Positions 35,683 to 46,053 of a stretch of 64,000 nt of DNA are shown here, piece by piece. The position numbers were made by a program, and so were the translations under genes. Position 1 is the stretch's first letter. Each line of letters opens with the position of its first letter. Source of the DNA: Methanobacterium paludis (GTDB lineage: Archaea > Methanobacteriota > Methanobacteria > Methanobacteriales > Methanobacteriaceae); NCBI RefSeq assembly GCF_000214725.1, contig NC_015574.1:1066001-1130000 (forward strand), written 5' to 3'. The notes below the pieces were generated by a model that did no database searches, had not been told where the DNA came from, and was given only the letters and a program-made list of their open reading frames with translations.

Positions 35683-36306
35683 TTAAGATATTTTAATTTT
35701 TAATTCTTCAATTAAATTTGACATGTTTAGACTTTCAATGATTTTCATGCTGTTTTCAAAATAAATCTCGCAAGGTTTAGAGATTAAACAACAGCTGGAA
35801 ATCCCTAACTTACGTATGAAAATTAATTCACAATTTTTTCCTTTGAATTTGGGATATTGTTCCTCTAAAAGATTTAATATAATTTCTCCTTCTTCAAAAT
35901 TGATTTTACCAGATTCAAACATTTTATCTAAAATATGGAGATAGAGTATTTTTTCAAAAGCAAATTCTTCAGTTTTGCCTTTTAGTTTTGTGTAAAATTC
36001 AATGGTTGTCTTTGAAACAATGTTCCATTCAATTAATTTTTCTTTTTTTAGTACTGTTTCCATCAAATCTGGGGAAAGCATGTTAGCTAGATCATCCAGG
36101 GATACATCTCCTTTCATGTTTTTAATCTTCCCAATTCTGTCCAGTATTCTTTCTTTAGGAAAAAAGGTTTCCTGGCCTGTAAATGTGGATTTGCGGATGA
36201 ACCATTCTTCGGGTATGAGATTTTTTCTTTTCCAACGGTATAACTGACCGTATGAAATTCCCATCAGCTCCAATAGTTCTTTCTTTGATATTAAGTCGGA
36301 TTCCAT
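35683..36306 (-). CDS. MerR-type HTH protein of the YhbD/DUF4004 family
   Basis: The protein has 207 residues. The N-terminal 70 residues form a MerR-like helix-turn-helix (LISKKELLELMGISYGQLYR, then WKRKNLIPEEWFIRKSTFTG and FFPKERILDRI). The rest is helical, with a late Cys-Cys pair (GISSCCLISKP). This matches B. subtilis YhbD, which is co-encoded with bactofilin-like YhbE. It probably regulates its own operon. The ATG at 36306 has GAGTGAT upstream; the TTG two codons earlier is an alternative. Confidence 0.75.
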   Translation of the reverse strand: MESDLISKKELLELMGISYGQLYRWKRKNLIPEEWFIRKSTFTGQETFFPKERILDRIGKIKNMKGDVSLDDLANMLSPDLMETVLKKEKLIEWNIVSKTTIEFYTKLKGKTEEFAFEKILYLHILDKMFESGKINFEEGEIILNLLEEQYPKFKGKNCELIFIRKLGISSCCLISKPCEIYFENSMKIIESLNMSNLIEELKIKIS

Positions 36307-36630
36307 AAACAAATCACTCTCATGTTTTTTTACTATTTTTTATATCCTTAAATTTCTGTAATCTTACAGCAAATCTTGATAATACAAATGATTTTTGTAG
36401 CAACATAACATAACACTGTTTCACAGTAGAATTTTATGATATTTAAGCTTTGCCATCAAAGGATTCTGTTAAATTAATGTGTATAAAAAATAATAAAAAT
36501 TTAGAAAATAGTCTGTGATAAAATTACATCTACCTTAATTCTTATAAAAATAAAGATGTGCATTTATGTTACTAATAACCCCTGAAACAATGAAAAAATA
36601 AAAAATATGGTACTTATGAACTAATTTGCA
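36307..36630. other. Intergenic region, nothing recognised
   Basis: AT-rich sequence between two minus-strand genes, with no supported ORF, RNA or repeat. It should contain the promoter of the MerR/bactofilin operon. Confidence 0.4.
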
Positions 36631-37086
36631 TTAAAAACCGATAGAAAATGAATCGGCGTTTATTTTAAGGAAACCATGGTTACCATTGAATTCATTTTTT
36701 CCTATTTCAGCTTTATCATAATATAATGTTTCATCTGTGGCTACAATTTTATGACCAAATATGTAAAATCTTCCATTTAATTTGAAATGATTTGAACCAA
36801 GTTCTTCAAAGTCTAACCAAACTTCACCATTTTTATTTTTTACTGTAACTGGGTTACCTTCTTTCAAATCGTAGTTTTTTCCGACATTTACATTACTATT
36901 TTCTATTTTAGCGACAATATTCCCTTCCTCATCTTTCATTGTACAGTTTAACACTATTTTGCCATCTTCACCTTCATGGAATGTAATATTTTCTTCATCA
37001 ATATCTGTTTTTACAGCATAGAACACGCCTTTACAATTGTCTAATTTATTTGAACCAAATATGACTCCATAGCTTTTTTCTTCCAT
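36631..37086 (-). CDS. Hypothetical 151-residue beta-rich protein
   Basis: This is a soluble protein with alternating beta-strand pattern (YGVIFGSNKLDNCKGVFYAV, then EGNPVTVKNKNGEVWLDFEE and FGHKIVATDETLYYDKAEIG). It has no membrane segment and no known motif. AGGGGGAT before the ATG supports translation. Its position next to the bactofilin operon may be chance. Confidence 0.6.
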   Translation of the reverse strand: MEEKSYGVIFGSNKLDNCKGVFYAVKTDIDEENITFHEGEDGKIVLNCTMKDEEGNIVAKIENSNVNVGKNYDLKEGNPVTVKNKNGEVWLDFEELGSNHFKLNGRFYIFGHKIVATDETLYYDKAEIGKNEFNGNHGFLKINADSFSIGF

Positions 37087-37569
37087 TAATAATCCCCCTA
37101 ATGTTTTTGATGTAATAATGAAATAAATTAATCATCACTTCATAATTAAGTTTCATAACGTATAAAATATTAATGAAAATGAATTTATTAGTAATAATAT
37201 AAATTTCAAAATAAAATAAAGAAAATTATTTTAGAGGATATAGATATGGATTTTTATAGAAGCGCTAGGAATAGGGGTATGATGGAGTTCTTGCAGATAA
37301 AATAAGAATATATAAATTTGAAACTGGAAGTGTATGTTGTTTCAAAGATAAAAATGAGTATTATAAAAAAAATTAATTTTTAATTTTTATGAGTTTTGTG
37401 GAATCTGAAATACAAATATAATAGATTGTTATAGTTTAATGTTGCAATAATTGACGCAAGCTGATTCAAGGCAAAAGGAAACATTTGTAGTAATTTAATT
37501 TTTCTTTAGTTAATTGATGAGTTTACAAAAAAAAGCGTTGAGTAAGTGATACTGCGTTTTGATCTAAAC
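37087..37569. other. Intergenic region, nothing recognised
   Basis: There are 480 bp of AT-rich sequence between a minus-strand gene and the 3' end of the minus-strand tRNA-Lys. I see no ORF with a ribosome-binding site and no operator copy. An old gene remnant cannot be excluded. Confidence 0.4.
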
Positions 37570-37642
37570 GGGCCGAGAGGGATTTGAACCCTCGATGACA
37601 GGATTAAGAGTCCTGCGCACTGCCAGACTGTGCTACCGGCCC
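37570..37642 (-). tRNA. tRNA-Lys (CTT)
   Basis: On the minus strand the sequence folds with acceptor GGGCCG.../...CGGCCC, D arm GCAC-AGTCTGGCA-GTGC, anticodon stem-loop CAGGA-CTCTTAA-TCCTG with anticodon CTT, and T arm GAGGG-TTCAAAT-CCCTC. CCA is not encoded. It is a normal 73-base archaeal elongator tRNA and stands alone. Confidence 0.92.
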
Positions 37643-37937
37643 ATAATATAATTTATTATTCAATTTCTGTTTTACTTGAATGAAATTTGCAACAATCAAA
37701 AAATTTTCTTTATTTGACCTTTAAAGTCCTGAAACTTCTACTTTTAAGGGATCTTTTGTCAGATCTAAAAATCTTACACTTTTCTATAAGATCTGCAAAA
37801 AATTAATTATGTTTTCTTTGGTTTTAAAGCTTTTTATTAAACACTTGGTCACAACGTATTGATATTATTTGAATAAGGAAAAATATGAAAAATAACTGAA
37901 AAATTTAATAAAAATTTTAAATAAAAAAACAGCTAGA

Positions 37938-38213
37938 TCAACCGCCTGCAATAGTTTGGAACATTACAACTTGATCCCCATCTTTTAAAGGAGTTTCCAT
38001 ACCATTTATAGCCCTTATGTCTTCACCGTTGACAATTACTTTTAAATAATCCCTTATATCTCCGTTATCATCAAACAAAACATCTTTAAATTCGCTTTGA
38101 TATTTTTGGGATAAAATATCAATTAGATTGGCCATATCTTTTGCATCTTTGATTTCTGTGGCCCTTTCACCTGTGATATCCAAGAATCGTGTTAAAAATT
38201 TTACCTCAATCAT
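37938..38213 (-). CDS. ThiS/MoaD-like sulfur carrier protein
   Basis: The protein has 91 residues with a beta-grasp fold pattern (VKFLTRFLDITGERATEIKD, then DYLKVIVNGEDIRAINGMET) ending in TIAGG. The terminal Gly-Gly becomes a thiocarboxylate after activation by an E1-like enzyme. It could serve molybdopterin, thiamine, thiolation or cysteine synthesis. No E1 gene adjoins it; the nearest is at 23867. It is divergent from the NifX-like gene, and an operator palindrome lies about 200 bp upstream, which favours a sulfur-assimilation role over molybdopterin synthesis. GGAGATGA precedes the start. Confidence 0.88.
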   Translation of the reverse strand: MIEVKFLTRFLDITGERATEIKDAKDMANLIDILSQKYQSEFKDVLFDDNGDIRDYLKVIVNGEDIRAINGMETPLKDGDQVVMFQTIAGG

Positions 38214-38410
38214 TAATTCATCTCCATGCTCTTTTTAGGATTCTTTATTTCATATTTAAAATAAATAATTAGTAAGTTTTTTTATTTATAATAAGCTTTG
38301 AATATCATCATTGAATATCCTGATTTTATTTTAAATTTGTTCTTAGTTTATTCTTAACCTATTTTTAGTATTCAATATTTTAACTTTTATTAATTAGGTA
38401 AAACTCATAT

Positions 38411-38424
38411 ATAACTATAGTTAT
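38411..38424. promoter_or_regulatory. Palindromic operator, site 6
   Basis: ATAACTATAGTTAT is a perfect 14-bp palindrome with TATA in the centre, like the second cysK site. It lies nearest to the divergent sulfur-carrier gene. Confidence 0.6.
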
Positions 38425-38464
38425 CTTCTGATAATTTCATTCTATTCATTACAGTATTTCAATA

Positions 38465-38476
38465 TAACGATCGTTA
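38465..38476. promoter_or_regulatory. Palindromic operator, site 7 (NifX-like promoter)
   Basis: TAACGATCGTTA, a perfect palindrome with GATC in the centre, is followed by the TATA-like ctatttatatta at 38478-38489. The same operator plus TATA box recurs at 39233-39257. Confidence 0.7.
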
Positions 38477-38507
38477 ACTATTTATATTATCCTAAAGAAT
38501 CAATAGT

Positions 38508-38533
38508 CTATAACGATTTAGTTATCGTTATAG
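38508..38533. promoter_or_regulatory. Split inverted repeat, site 8
   Basis: CTATAACGAT (38508-38517) and ATCGTTATAG (38524-38533) are perfect inverted arms separated by TTAGTT. Each arm carries a TAACGAT half-site. It lies downstream of the TATA box of site 7, where binding would block the transcription start. Confidence 0.6.
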
Positions 38534-38722
38534 AATAAATGAAACATCAAATAGATGTTGATGGAAAAATATCACAACGTATCATAATTTTGAATAAATT
38601 TATATCAAATCGCTCAATGTATCACTACATTATTATGATAATTCCTTTGTGGTAACTCTATCAACATATCTGTGCTGTTTTACTAACATATGAGAAAAGA
38701 AAATGAGAACAGAGGTGATTTC

Positions 38723-39082
38723 ATGCCTTTAAGGGTAGCAGTTGCAAGCAGTGATGGTAAGTACATAAACCAGCATTTTGGACACGCTCAACAGTTTCTG
38801 ATATTCGATATTCATGATGATGGAAATTATGGATTTATAGAGCTTAGAAAGAGTCCGCCGTCCTGCAGTGGCGGTGTTAGTAATAATAATGCAAGGGCAA
38901 AAACCCTGGATCTTATAAAGGACGCTAACGTAGTTCTTGTCAGTCAGATTGGTCCAGGCGCAGCATCATCTTTGATAGCACATGGTATTCAACCATACAT
39001 GGTACCAACTTTCATAGAGGAAGCATTAACGAAATTAGCATCTCGAATAGTAGCCAACAATAAATTAACTAATAATGATTAA
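38723..39082 (+). CDS. NifX/NifY-type FeMo-cofactor-binding domain protein
   Basis: The protein has 119 residues from the ATG at 38723, which has GAGGTGATTTC upstream (the frame opens at 38690). PLRVAVASSDGKYINQHFGH is the signature of the dinitrogenase iron-molybdenum cofactor family (PF02579), followed by VVLVSQIGPGAASSLIAHGI. Such proteins carry NifB-cofactor or FeMo-cofactor intermediates during assembly. Its place directly before the nitrogenase-like D-K-H genes, under a matching promoter, suggests that the reductase receives a complex Fe-S-C cofactor and not just a simple 4Fe-4S cluster. Confidence 0.88.
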   Translation: MPLRVAVASSDGKYINQHFGHAQQFLIFDIHDDGNYGFIELRKSPPSCSGGVSNNNARAKTLDLIKDANVVLVSQIGPGAASSLIAHGIQPYMVPTFIEEALTKLASRIVANNKLTNND

Positions 39083-39232
39083 TTTTATTTTAAAATAATT
39101 TAAAACTACCAAACAAATTTTGATGCTAAATTAAGAATTATAAATAGGATTTAATAAATTTAATTGATTTAAATTACTTATCTATTTGAAAGAAGGTTTA
39201 ATATGGAAGTTTACTTTAAATTAAAAAAAGAA

Positions 39233-39244
39233 TAACGATCGTTA
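39233..39244. promoter_or_regulatory. Palindromic operator, site 9 (nitrogenase-like promoter, upstream)
   Basis: TAACGATCGTTA, followed by the TATA-like ctatttatatta (39246-39257). Together with site 10 it brackets the TATA box. Confidence 0.72.
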
Positions 39245-39266
39245 ACTATTTATATTAAACCTCACT

Positions 39267-39278
39267 TAACAATTGTTA
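39267..39278. promoter_or_regulatory. Palindromic operator, site 10 (nitrogenase-like promoter, downstream)
   Basis: TAACAATTGTTA lies about 10 bp past the TATA box and about 85 bp before the GTG start, at or near the expected transcription start. The arrangement suggests tight repression. Confidence 0.72.
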
Positions 39279-39362
39279 TATCAATGGTTATGTGATCGTT
39301 TCTGCCTCTCTTCGATCCGTGCGATTGTTATACAGAATCTAATGAGAACAGGAGGAAAAAAA

Positions 39363-40925
39363 GTGAGCCCAAATAAGGGAATAGACGAATCGCAAGATAA
39401 ATCGATAGAATCCCAAGAAGAATCGATAGATCTGACTAAGACGACATGTCCTAACAGGGAACAGCGAGCCAATGGTACAAACGTGTACTATGGGAAAGCA
39501 TCTGAACTGTTAAAGGACGCAAAAGAGGGCAATGTAACTTGTCATGAGAGAAAATTCCAGCAGTCTGGAGGTTGTGTTTTAAATTTTTACCTTGCAAACA
39601 GGGTCACAACAATCCGAGACTCCGTTGTAATATTCAACTCACCTGTCGGTTGTTCTGCAGGTGCACTCGGTTACAGAGAGTTATTCCGAGGTGTACCAGT
39701 AGAACTTGGAAGACCTGCCAAATACAATGTTAACTGGCTTACAACCAACCTGCAGCAAAATGATGTTGTTTATGGTGCCGGCCAAAAGCTCAAAGAAACC
39801 ATACTTGAAGCAGAGCAGAGGTACTCACCAAAAGCCATTTTCATACTCACCTCCTGTACTACAGGAATAATCGGTGAAGATATTGAAGGAACTGTAAACG
39901 GAGTTCAACCACAGGTCAAGGCAAAAATCGTGCCTGTGCATTGTGAAGGAGTAAGATCCAGGCTTGTACAAACTGGATACGATGCATTCTGGCACGCGGT
40001 ACTCAAATATCTGGTAAGGGAACCCCAGGAAAAACAGGAGGACCTTGTAAACTGTGCAAGTATGCTTTCTTACACATGGCAGGACAGACTTGAAATAAAA
40101 AGGCTCCTTGGAAAGGTTGGACTGCGGGTGAACTTCATACCCGAATTCGCCACTGTTGAACAGTTCGAACAGCTATCAGAAGCAGCAGTAACAGCACCAA
40201 TCTGCCCAACATATACAGATTACCTTTCAAGAGGTCTTAAAAAGAAATATGGAGTTCCATACTTCCTTTACCCCTCACCAACAGGAATATCCAACACAGA
40301 TGGATGGTTGCGTGAGATCGGAAAATACACAGGAAAAGAAGATGAAATTGAAGAACTCATAGCAGATGAACACAAAGTATGGGTGCCAAAAATGGAGGCA
40401 ATCCAGGAAGAGTTCTTTAAATTGCGTAAAAATGGTGAAAAAGTTAGAATTTTAGGATCCCTTGGTCAGGGGAGGTTAGTTAACCAGTTACCTTACTTCG
40501 ATGAGTTAGGACTTCAAGCTCCTGCTGCAATGAGCCAGGACTTTGACGACCTTCTGATCGATCAGCTTGATGACATAGTTGAAAAAGTCGGTGACTTCGA
40601 CATCATGGTAAACACTTTCCAGGCAGCAGAACAGGCAAACGTTACAACAAATCTGGATCCAGACCTAACTTTAACATGCCCCTTCCAGGGAGGTACATGG
40701 GAACGTGATAGTAACATTACAAGGATACACTCCTTAAGAGGAGATGCAGACCCATGGAGTGCCCAGAGTGGATATGCAGGTGCAGTTGCATTTGGTAATT
40801 TCTTGCTACAGGGATTAAAAAACAAGTCCTACCAGAAAACACTGAGCGAAAAAACGCCAAGAAGCTACAAGGATTGGTGGTACGAACAGCCGGACCCATT
40901 ATATTATCTTGAAAAGGGGAAATAA
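39363..40925 (+). CDS. Nitrogenase-like component 1, NifD-type subunit
   Basis: The protein has 520 residues from the GTG at 39363, which follows ACAGGAGGAAA; the frame is open 90 bases further up but has no ribosome-binding site there. Three cysteines fit the P-cluster set (C71 in GGCVLNF, C97 in SPVGCSAG, C165 in LTSCTTGIIGED). C281 (ICPTYTDYLSRGLKKKYG) aligns with NifD Cys275 and H456 (TRIHSL) with His442, the two FeMo-cofactor ligands. NifD Gln191 and His195 are replaced (V202 and Y206). The protein is therefore probably a cofactor-bearing reductase but not an N2-fixing one. cysK and cysE are downstream. A methylthio-alkane-reductase-like role is inferred. Confidence 0.88.
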   Translation: MSPNKGIDESQDKSIESQEESIDLTKTTCPNREQRANGTNVYYGKASELLKDAKEGNVTCHERKFQQSGGCVLNFYLANRVTTIRDSVVIFNSPVGCSAGALGYRELFRGVPVELGRPAKYNVNWLTTNLQQNDVVYGAGQKLKETILEAEQRYSPKAIFILTSCTTGIIGEDIEGTVNGVQPQVKAKIVPVHCEGVRSRLVQTGYDAFWHAVLKYLVREPQEKQEDLVNCASMLSYTWQDRLEIKRLLGKVGLRVNFIPEFATVEQFEQLSEAAVTAPICPTYTDYLSRGLKKKYGVPYFLYPSPTGISNTDGWLREIGKYTGKEDEIEELIADEHKVWVPKMEAIQEEFFKLRKNGEKVRILGSLGQGRLVNQLPYFDELGLQAPAAMSQDFDDLLIDQLDDIVEKVGDFDIMVNTFQAAEQANVTTNLDPDLTLTCPFQGGTWERDSNITRIHSLRGDADPWSAQSGYAGAVAFGNFLLQGLKNKSYQKTLSEKTPRSYKDWWYEQPDPLYYLEKGK

Positions 40926-40927
40926 AA

Positions 40928-42286
<1,359 letters not shown>

Positions 42287-42638
42287 ATAATACGCAGTAT
42301 TAACCAATTTATGGCGGTTATAACCTTAAAAAGTTCGCCAAGTTCTTCAAGATTTGAGTTAATATACTGAAAATTAGAAAATACCAAAAATCTAAAATGA
42401 AGGAATAGTAAGAATTGGATTTAGATTAAATCTCCATATCAGGGATGATTTTTAATTAATCCTTTCATATTTTCATATTTAGAAGAATAAAGTTAAAAAC
42501 ATGAATAAAATCCAAAATAAATACGTATAATAAAAGATAAATGAAAACAGAAGATTAATGGAAAAATAAATAATAGAAAATAATTATCAGATTAAATTCG
42601 AGCTTAAAAATCGAAATTATAATTAGAGAGGTTTCAAA
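42287..42638. other. Gap between the K- and H-type genes
   Basis: There are 350 bp of AT-rich sequence without an operator copy or supported ORF. The NifH-like gene may have its own promoter here or be read through from the D-K genes. Confidence 0.4.
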
Positions 42639-43517
<879 letters not shown>

Positions 43518-43857
43518 AATGTGTAGTTAGAATAGTCAGATACTGCAACAGGATATGTGGATATGTGAATTCATGAATTTTCATGAATTCCAAAAACATG
43601 ATTTAAACAAAATAAGATTTAAGAAATAAGATTTAAGATTTAAAAAGATTTAAATTTTGAAAAATATCATTATTTGGTAAGATCTGCAATTTTGTGCAGA
43701 CTTTACTTTATATATAAAGCATTTACTGGATTTGATGTATTTCCATCCAAAACTAACGAAAGTTTTATATATTAATAACTTGAGGATATAACAATTGTTA
43801 TATAACTATAGTTATATACTAGAAAATTGAAATAATAACAAAGAAAAGGTGAAAAAA
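43518..43857. other. cysK promoter region
   Basis: It contains repeated 'ataagatttaag' words (43610-43645), a TATA-like ttttatatatta at 43763-43774, and two overlapping operators. No ORF was seen. Confidence 0.5.
43786..43818. promoter_or_regulatory. Two overlapping palindromic operators, sites 11 and 12 (cysK promoter)
   Basis: An 18-bp perfect palindrome with core TAACAATTGTTA (43786-43803) is followed by a 20-bp palindrome with core TAACTATAGTTA (43799-43818). Both lie 10-45 bp after a TATA box and end 39 bp before the cysK start, a layout for cooperative repression. Confidence 0.75.
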
Positions 43858-44838
43858 ATGGTTAACATACCAGAACTTAAAAGGGGAATAGCAAACGACA
43901 TAACTGAAACTATAGGAAACACGCCTTTAGTAAGGCTTAACAAATTGACAAAAGGACTTGATGCAGAAGTATTAGTAAAACTTGAATCATTCAACCCTGT
44001 AAGCAGCGTTAAAGATAGAATAGGGGTTGCCCTGATAGAAGAAGGAGAAAAACAGGGAAAAATTAAGGAAGGAACAGTACTTGTTGAACCTACAAGTGGT
44101 AACACAGGTATAGCACTTGCATTTGTTGCAGCAGCGAAAGGATACAGACTCATATTAACAATGCCAGACACAATGTCCATTGAAAGGAGGAAACTCCTTG
44201 CAGTCTTCGGAGCTGAGATCGTATTAACACCAGGTGCTAATGGAATGAAAGGAGCTGTAGCCAAAGCAGCAGAACTTGTTAAAGAAATACCAAACGCTAT
44301 CAGCCCACAACAGTTTGAAAACCCTGCAAACCCTGAAATACACAAAAAAACCACTGCCGAAGAGATCTGGAGAGACACAGAAGGTAAAGCAGACATAATT
44401 GTTGCAGGAACAGGAACAGGAGGTACAATAACTGGAATTGCAGAAGTTCTAAAAGAAAGAAAACCAGGATTTAAAGCTGTGGCAATTGAACCTGAAACCT
44501 CACCAGTGTTATCAACTGGAACAGGAGGACCACACAAGATTCAGGGTATTGGACCTGGTTTCGTGCCTGGAGTACTCAACAGAGATGTCATTGATGAGAT
44601 CATAACAGTTAAAGATGAAGACGCTGGAAAAACTTTAGTCAGACTCGCAAGGGAAGAAGGAATCTTTGCAGGAATATCCTCTGGAGCTGCAACATGGGCT
44701 GCAATTGAACTTGCAAAAAGGCCTGAAAACAAAGGAAAACAGATAGTTGTAATTCTTCCAGATACTGGAGAAAGATATTTAAGTATTGATTGGGTGTTCG
44801 AGGACATCTTCAAAGCAAATGAAGAAGTTTTCATCTAA
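43858..44838 (+). CDS. cysK: Cysteine synthase (O-acetylserine sulfhydrylase)
   Basis: This PLP enzyme joins O-acetylserine with sulfide to make cysteine. It has 326 residues. ETIGNTPLVRLNKLTKGLDA, the PLP Lys in NPVSSVKDRIGVALIE, PTSGNTGIALAFVAAAKGY and the phosphate loop GTGTGGTITG are all present. The ATG at 43858 is chosen because AAAGGTGA lies just upstream; the GTG within that site is in frame. cysE follows 126 bp downstream. Two overlapping operators control it. Confidence 0.96.
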   Translation: MVNIPELKRGIANDITETIGNTPLVRLNKLTKGLDAEVLVKLESFNPVSSVKDRIGVALIEEGEKQGKIKEGTVLVEPTSGNTGIALAFVAAAKGYRLILTMPDTMSIERRKLLAVFGAEIVLTPGANGMKGAVAKAAELVKEIPNAISPQQFENPANPEIHKKTTAEEIWRDTEGKADIIVAGTGTGGTITGIAEVLKERKPGFKAVAIEPETSPVLSTGTGGPHKIQGIGPGFVPGVLNRDVIDEIITVKDEDAGKTLVRLAREEGIFAGISSGAATWAAIELAKRPENKGKQIVVILPDTGERYLSIDWVFEDIFKANEEVFI

Positions 44839-44870
44839 AAATATTTAATTGAGTAGTTTATAATAAACTC

Positions 44871-44937
44871 TAAAGACACATGAATAGTATTAGACGCCCA
44901 AAATTAAGACGCCCATTTATTTAACCATGTGTCTTTA
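44871..44937 (+). promoter_or_regulatory. Large inverted repeat with internal direct repeat in the cysE leader
   Basis: TAAAGACACATG (44871-44882) and CATGTGTCTTTA (44926-44937) are perfect 12-bp arms around a 43-base loop. Inside the loop AGACGCCCA occurs twice (44892-44900 and 44907-44915). It lies between cysK and cysE, where it could be an RNA switch, a processing site or a partial terminator. Confidence 0.5.
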
Positions 44938-44964
44938 ATTAAAATTTTTTTTAGGTGATTAATA

Positions 44965-45678
44965 ATGTTTGATGGTTTAAAAGAAGATATAAACACAGTA
45001 TTTTCAAGAGATCCTGCGGCAAGAAGTACAATTGAAGTGATTTTATGCTATCCCGGACTCCATGCACTATGGTTTCACAGATTGGCGCATTGGTTTTGGA
45101 TCAGAAATCATTTCTTAGCCGGGCGTTTTATATCAGCCATCAGCAGACTTATAACCGGTATTGAAATACATCCTGAGGCAAAAATTGGGAGAAGAGTCTT
45201 CATAGACCACGGGATGGGTGTTGTAGTAGGGGAAACAGCAGAAATAGGTGATGATGTTCTTATATATCAAGGCGTAGTTCTTGGAGGAACCAGTCTGGAA
45301 AAGAAAAAACGCCACCCAACCATAGGTAGTGGAGTTGTAATTGGTTCAGGAGCAAAAATAATAGGAAATATTAAAATAGGAGACTGCTCAAAAGTTGGAG
45401 CAGGTTCTGTGGTTTTAAAATCAGCACCACCGGGTTCAACAGTTGTTGGAATACCAGGGAGAATTGTTCAGGAACAACGTAAATGTGCAATTGACTTAGA
45501 TCATGGTAAACTACCAGATCCAGTGGCAGAGGTTATTACACTTATTTTGCAGCGTCAAGATGAACTTGAAAGCCAGATAAAAGAATTAGGAATATCTGCA
45601 GATATCATTAAAACGAATGGGTTTACAACAAAGAAAACAGAGATGGAAGAAATATTCTCTGAGGGAGCGGGCATATGA
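44965..45678 (+). CDS. cysE: Serine O-acetyltransferase
   Basis: CysE makes O-acetylserine for CysK from serine and acetyl-CoA. It has 237 residues: an N-terminal helical part (DPAARSTIEVILCYPGLHAL), then a left-handed beta helix (EIHPEAKIGRRVFIDHGMGV, VIGETAEIGD-like VVGETAEIGD, and GVVLGGTSLEKKKRHPTIGS). The catalytic His is in the IDHGMG segment. The C-terminal 60 residues form an extra tail. TTAGGTGATTAAT precedes the ATG. CysE is usually inhibited by cysteine. With cysK it gives a complete sulfide-to-cysteine route. Confidence 0.95.
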   Translation: MFDGLKEDINTVFSRDPAARSTIEVILCYPGLHALWFHRLAHWFWIRNHFLAGRFISAISRLITGIEIHPEAKIGRRVFIDHGMGVVVGETAEIGDDVLIYQGVVLGGTSLEKKKRHPTIGSGVVIGSGAKIIGNIKIGDCSKVGAGSVVLKSAPPGSTVVGIPGRIVQEQRKCAIDLDHGKLPDPVAEVITLILQRQDELESQIKELGISADIIKTNGFTTKKTEMEEIFSEGAGI

Positions 45679-46053
45679 GCATCTTCCCCAAATCACTATT
45701 ATAAAGTTTATTAAATTCAAAATTTAATTTAATTCAATAATAACTCGAATTCATTAATCATGAATTCACTAATAAATAAGATTCACCAATATCAAATTGT
45801 TATAAATTTAATTTTAAGAATCATTCATAATTCATATAACATAATAAGATTAAAATAAACTTTTTAGAAATTCAATAGGTATTTGAATAAAATAAGATTA
45901 TTAACTAGATCATTAAACAAAGAAATAAGTTAAAATAACTTAAAAAGGAGTAATTCCAAAAAAGACTAAAAATAAAGGTATTAGATCGTTTAAATAGAAT
46001 TTTTTAAACCTTTATTTCAAGATCTTAATAAATTAAATAAAAATGTGATTAAA
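45679..46053. other. Intergenic region, nothing recognised
   Basis: This is very AT-rich, with repeated 'aataagatt' and 'attcaataa' words and no operator copy or ORF. The promoter of the HTH gene probably lies near 45990-46030 ('tttaaacctttattt'). Confidence 0.4.

Larger units (their letters stand above)
38214..38722. other. Divergent control region of the sulfur carrier and nitrogenase-like operons
   Basis: There are 500 bp with three copies of the operator palindrome (listed separately) and no ORF. The sequence after the second site (TTAACTATTTATATTA) supplies a TATA box and is repeated almost exactly before the D-subunit gene. Confidence 0.6.

Noticed and set aside
43812..44537. A 241-codon minus-strand frame over cysK
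   Set aside because: cysK is certain on the plus strand, and the reverse frame is a Ser/Ala/Pro-rich shadow running into the operator region.
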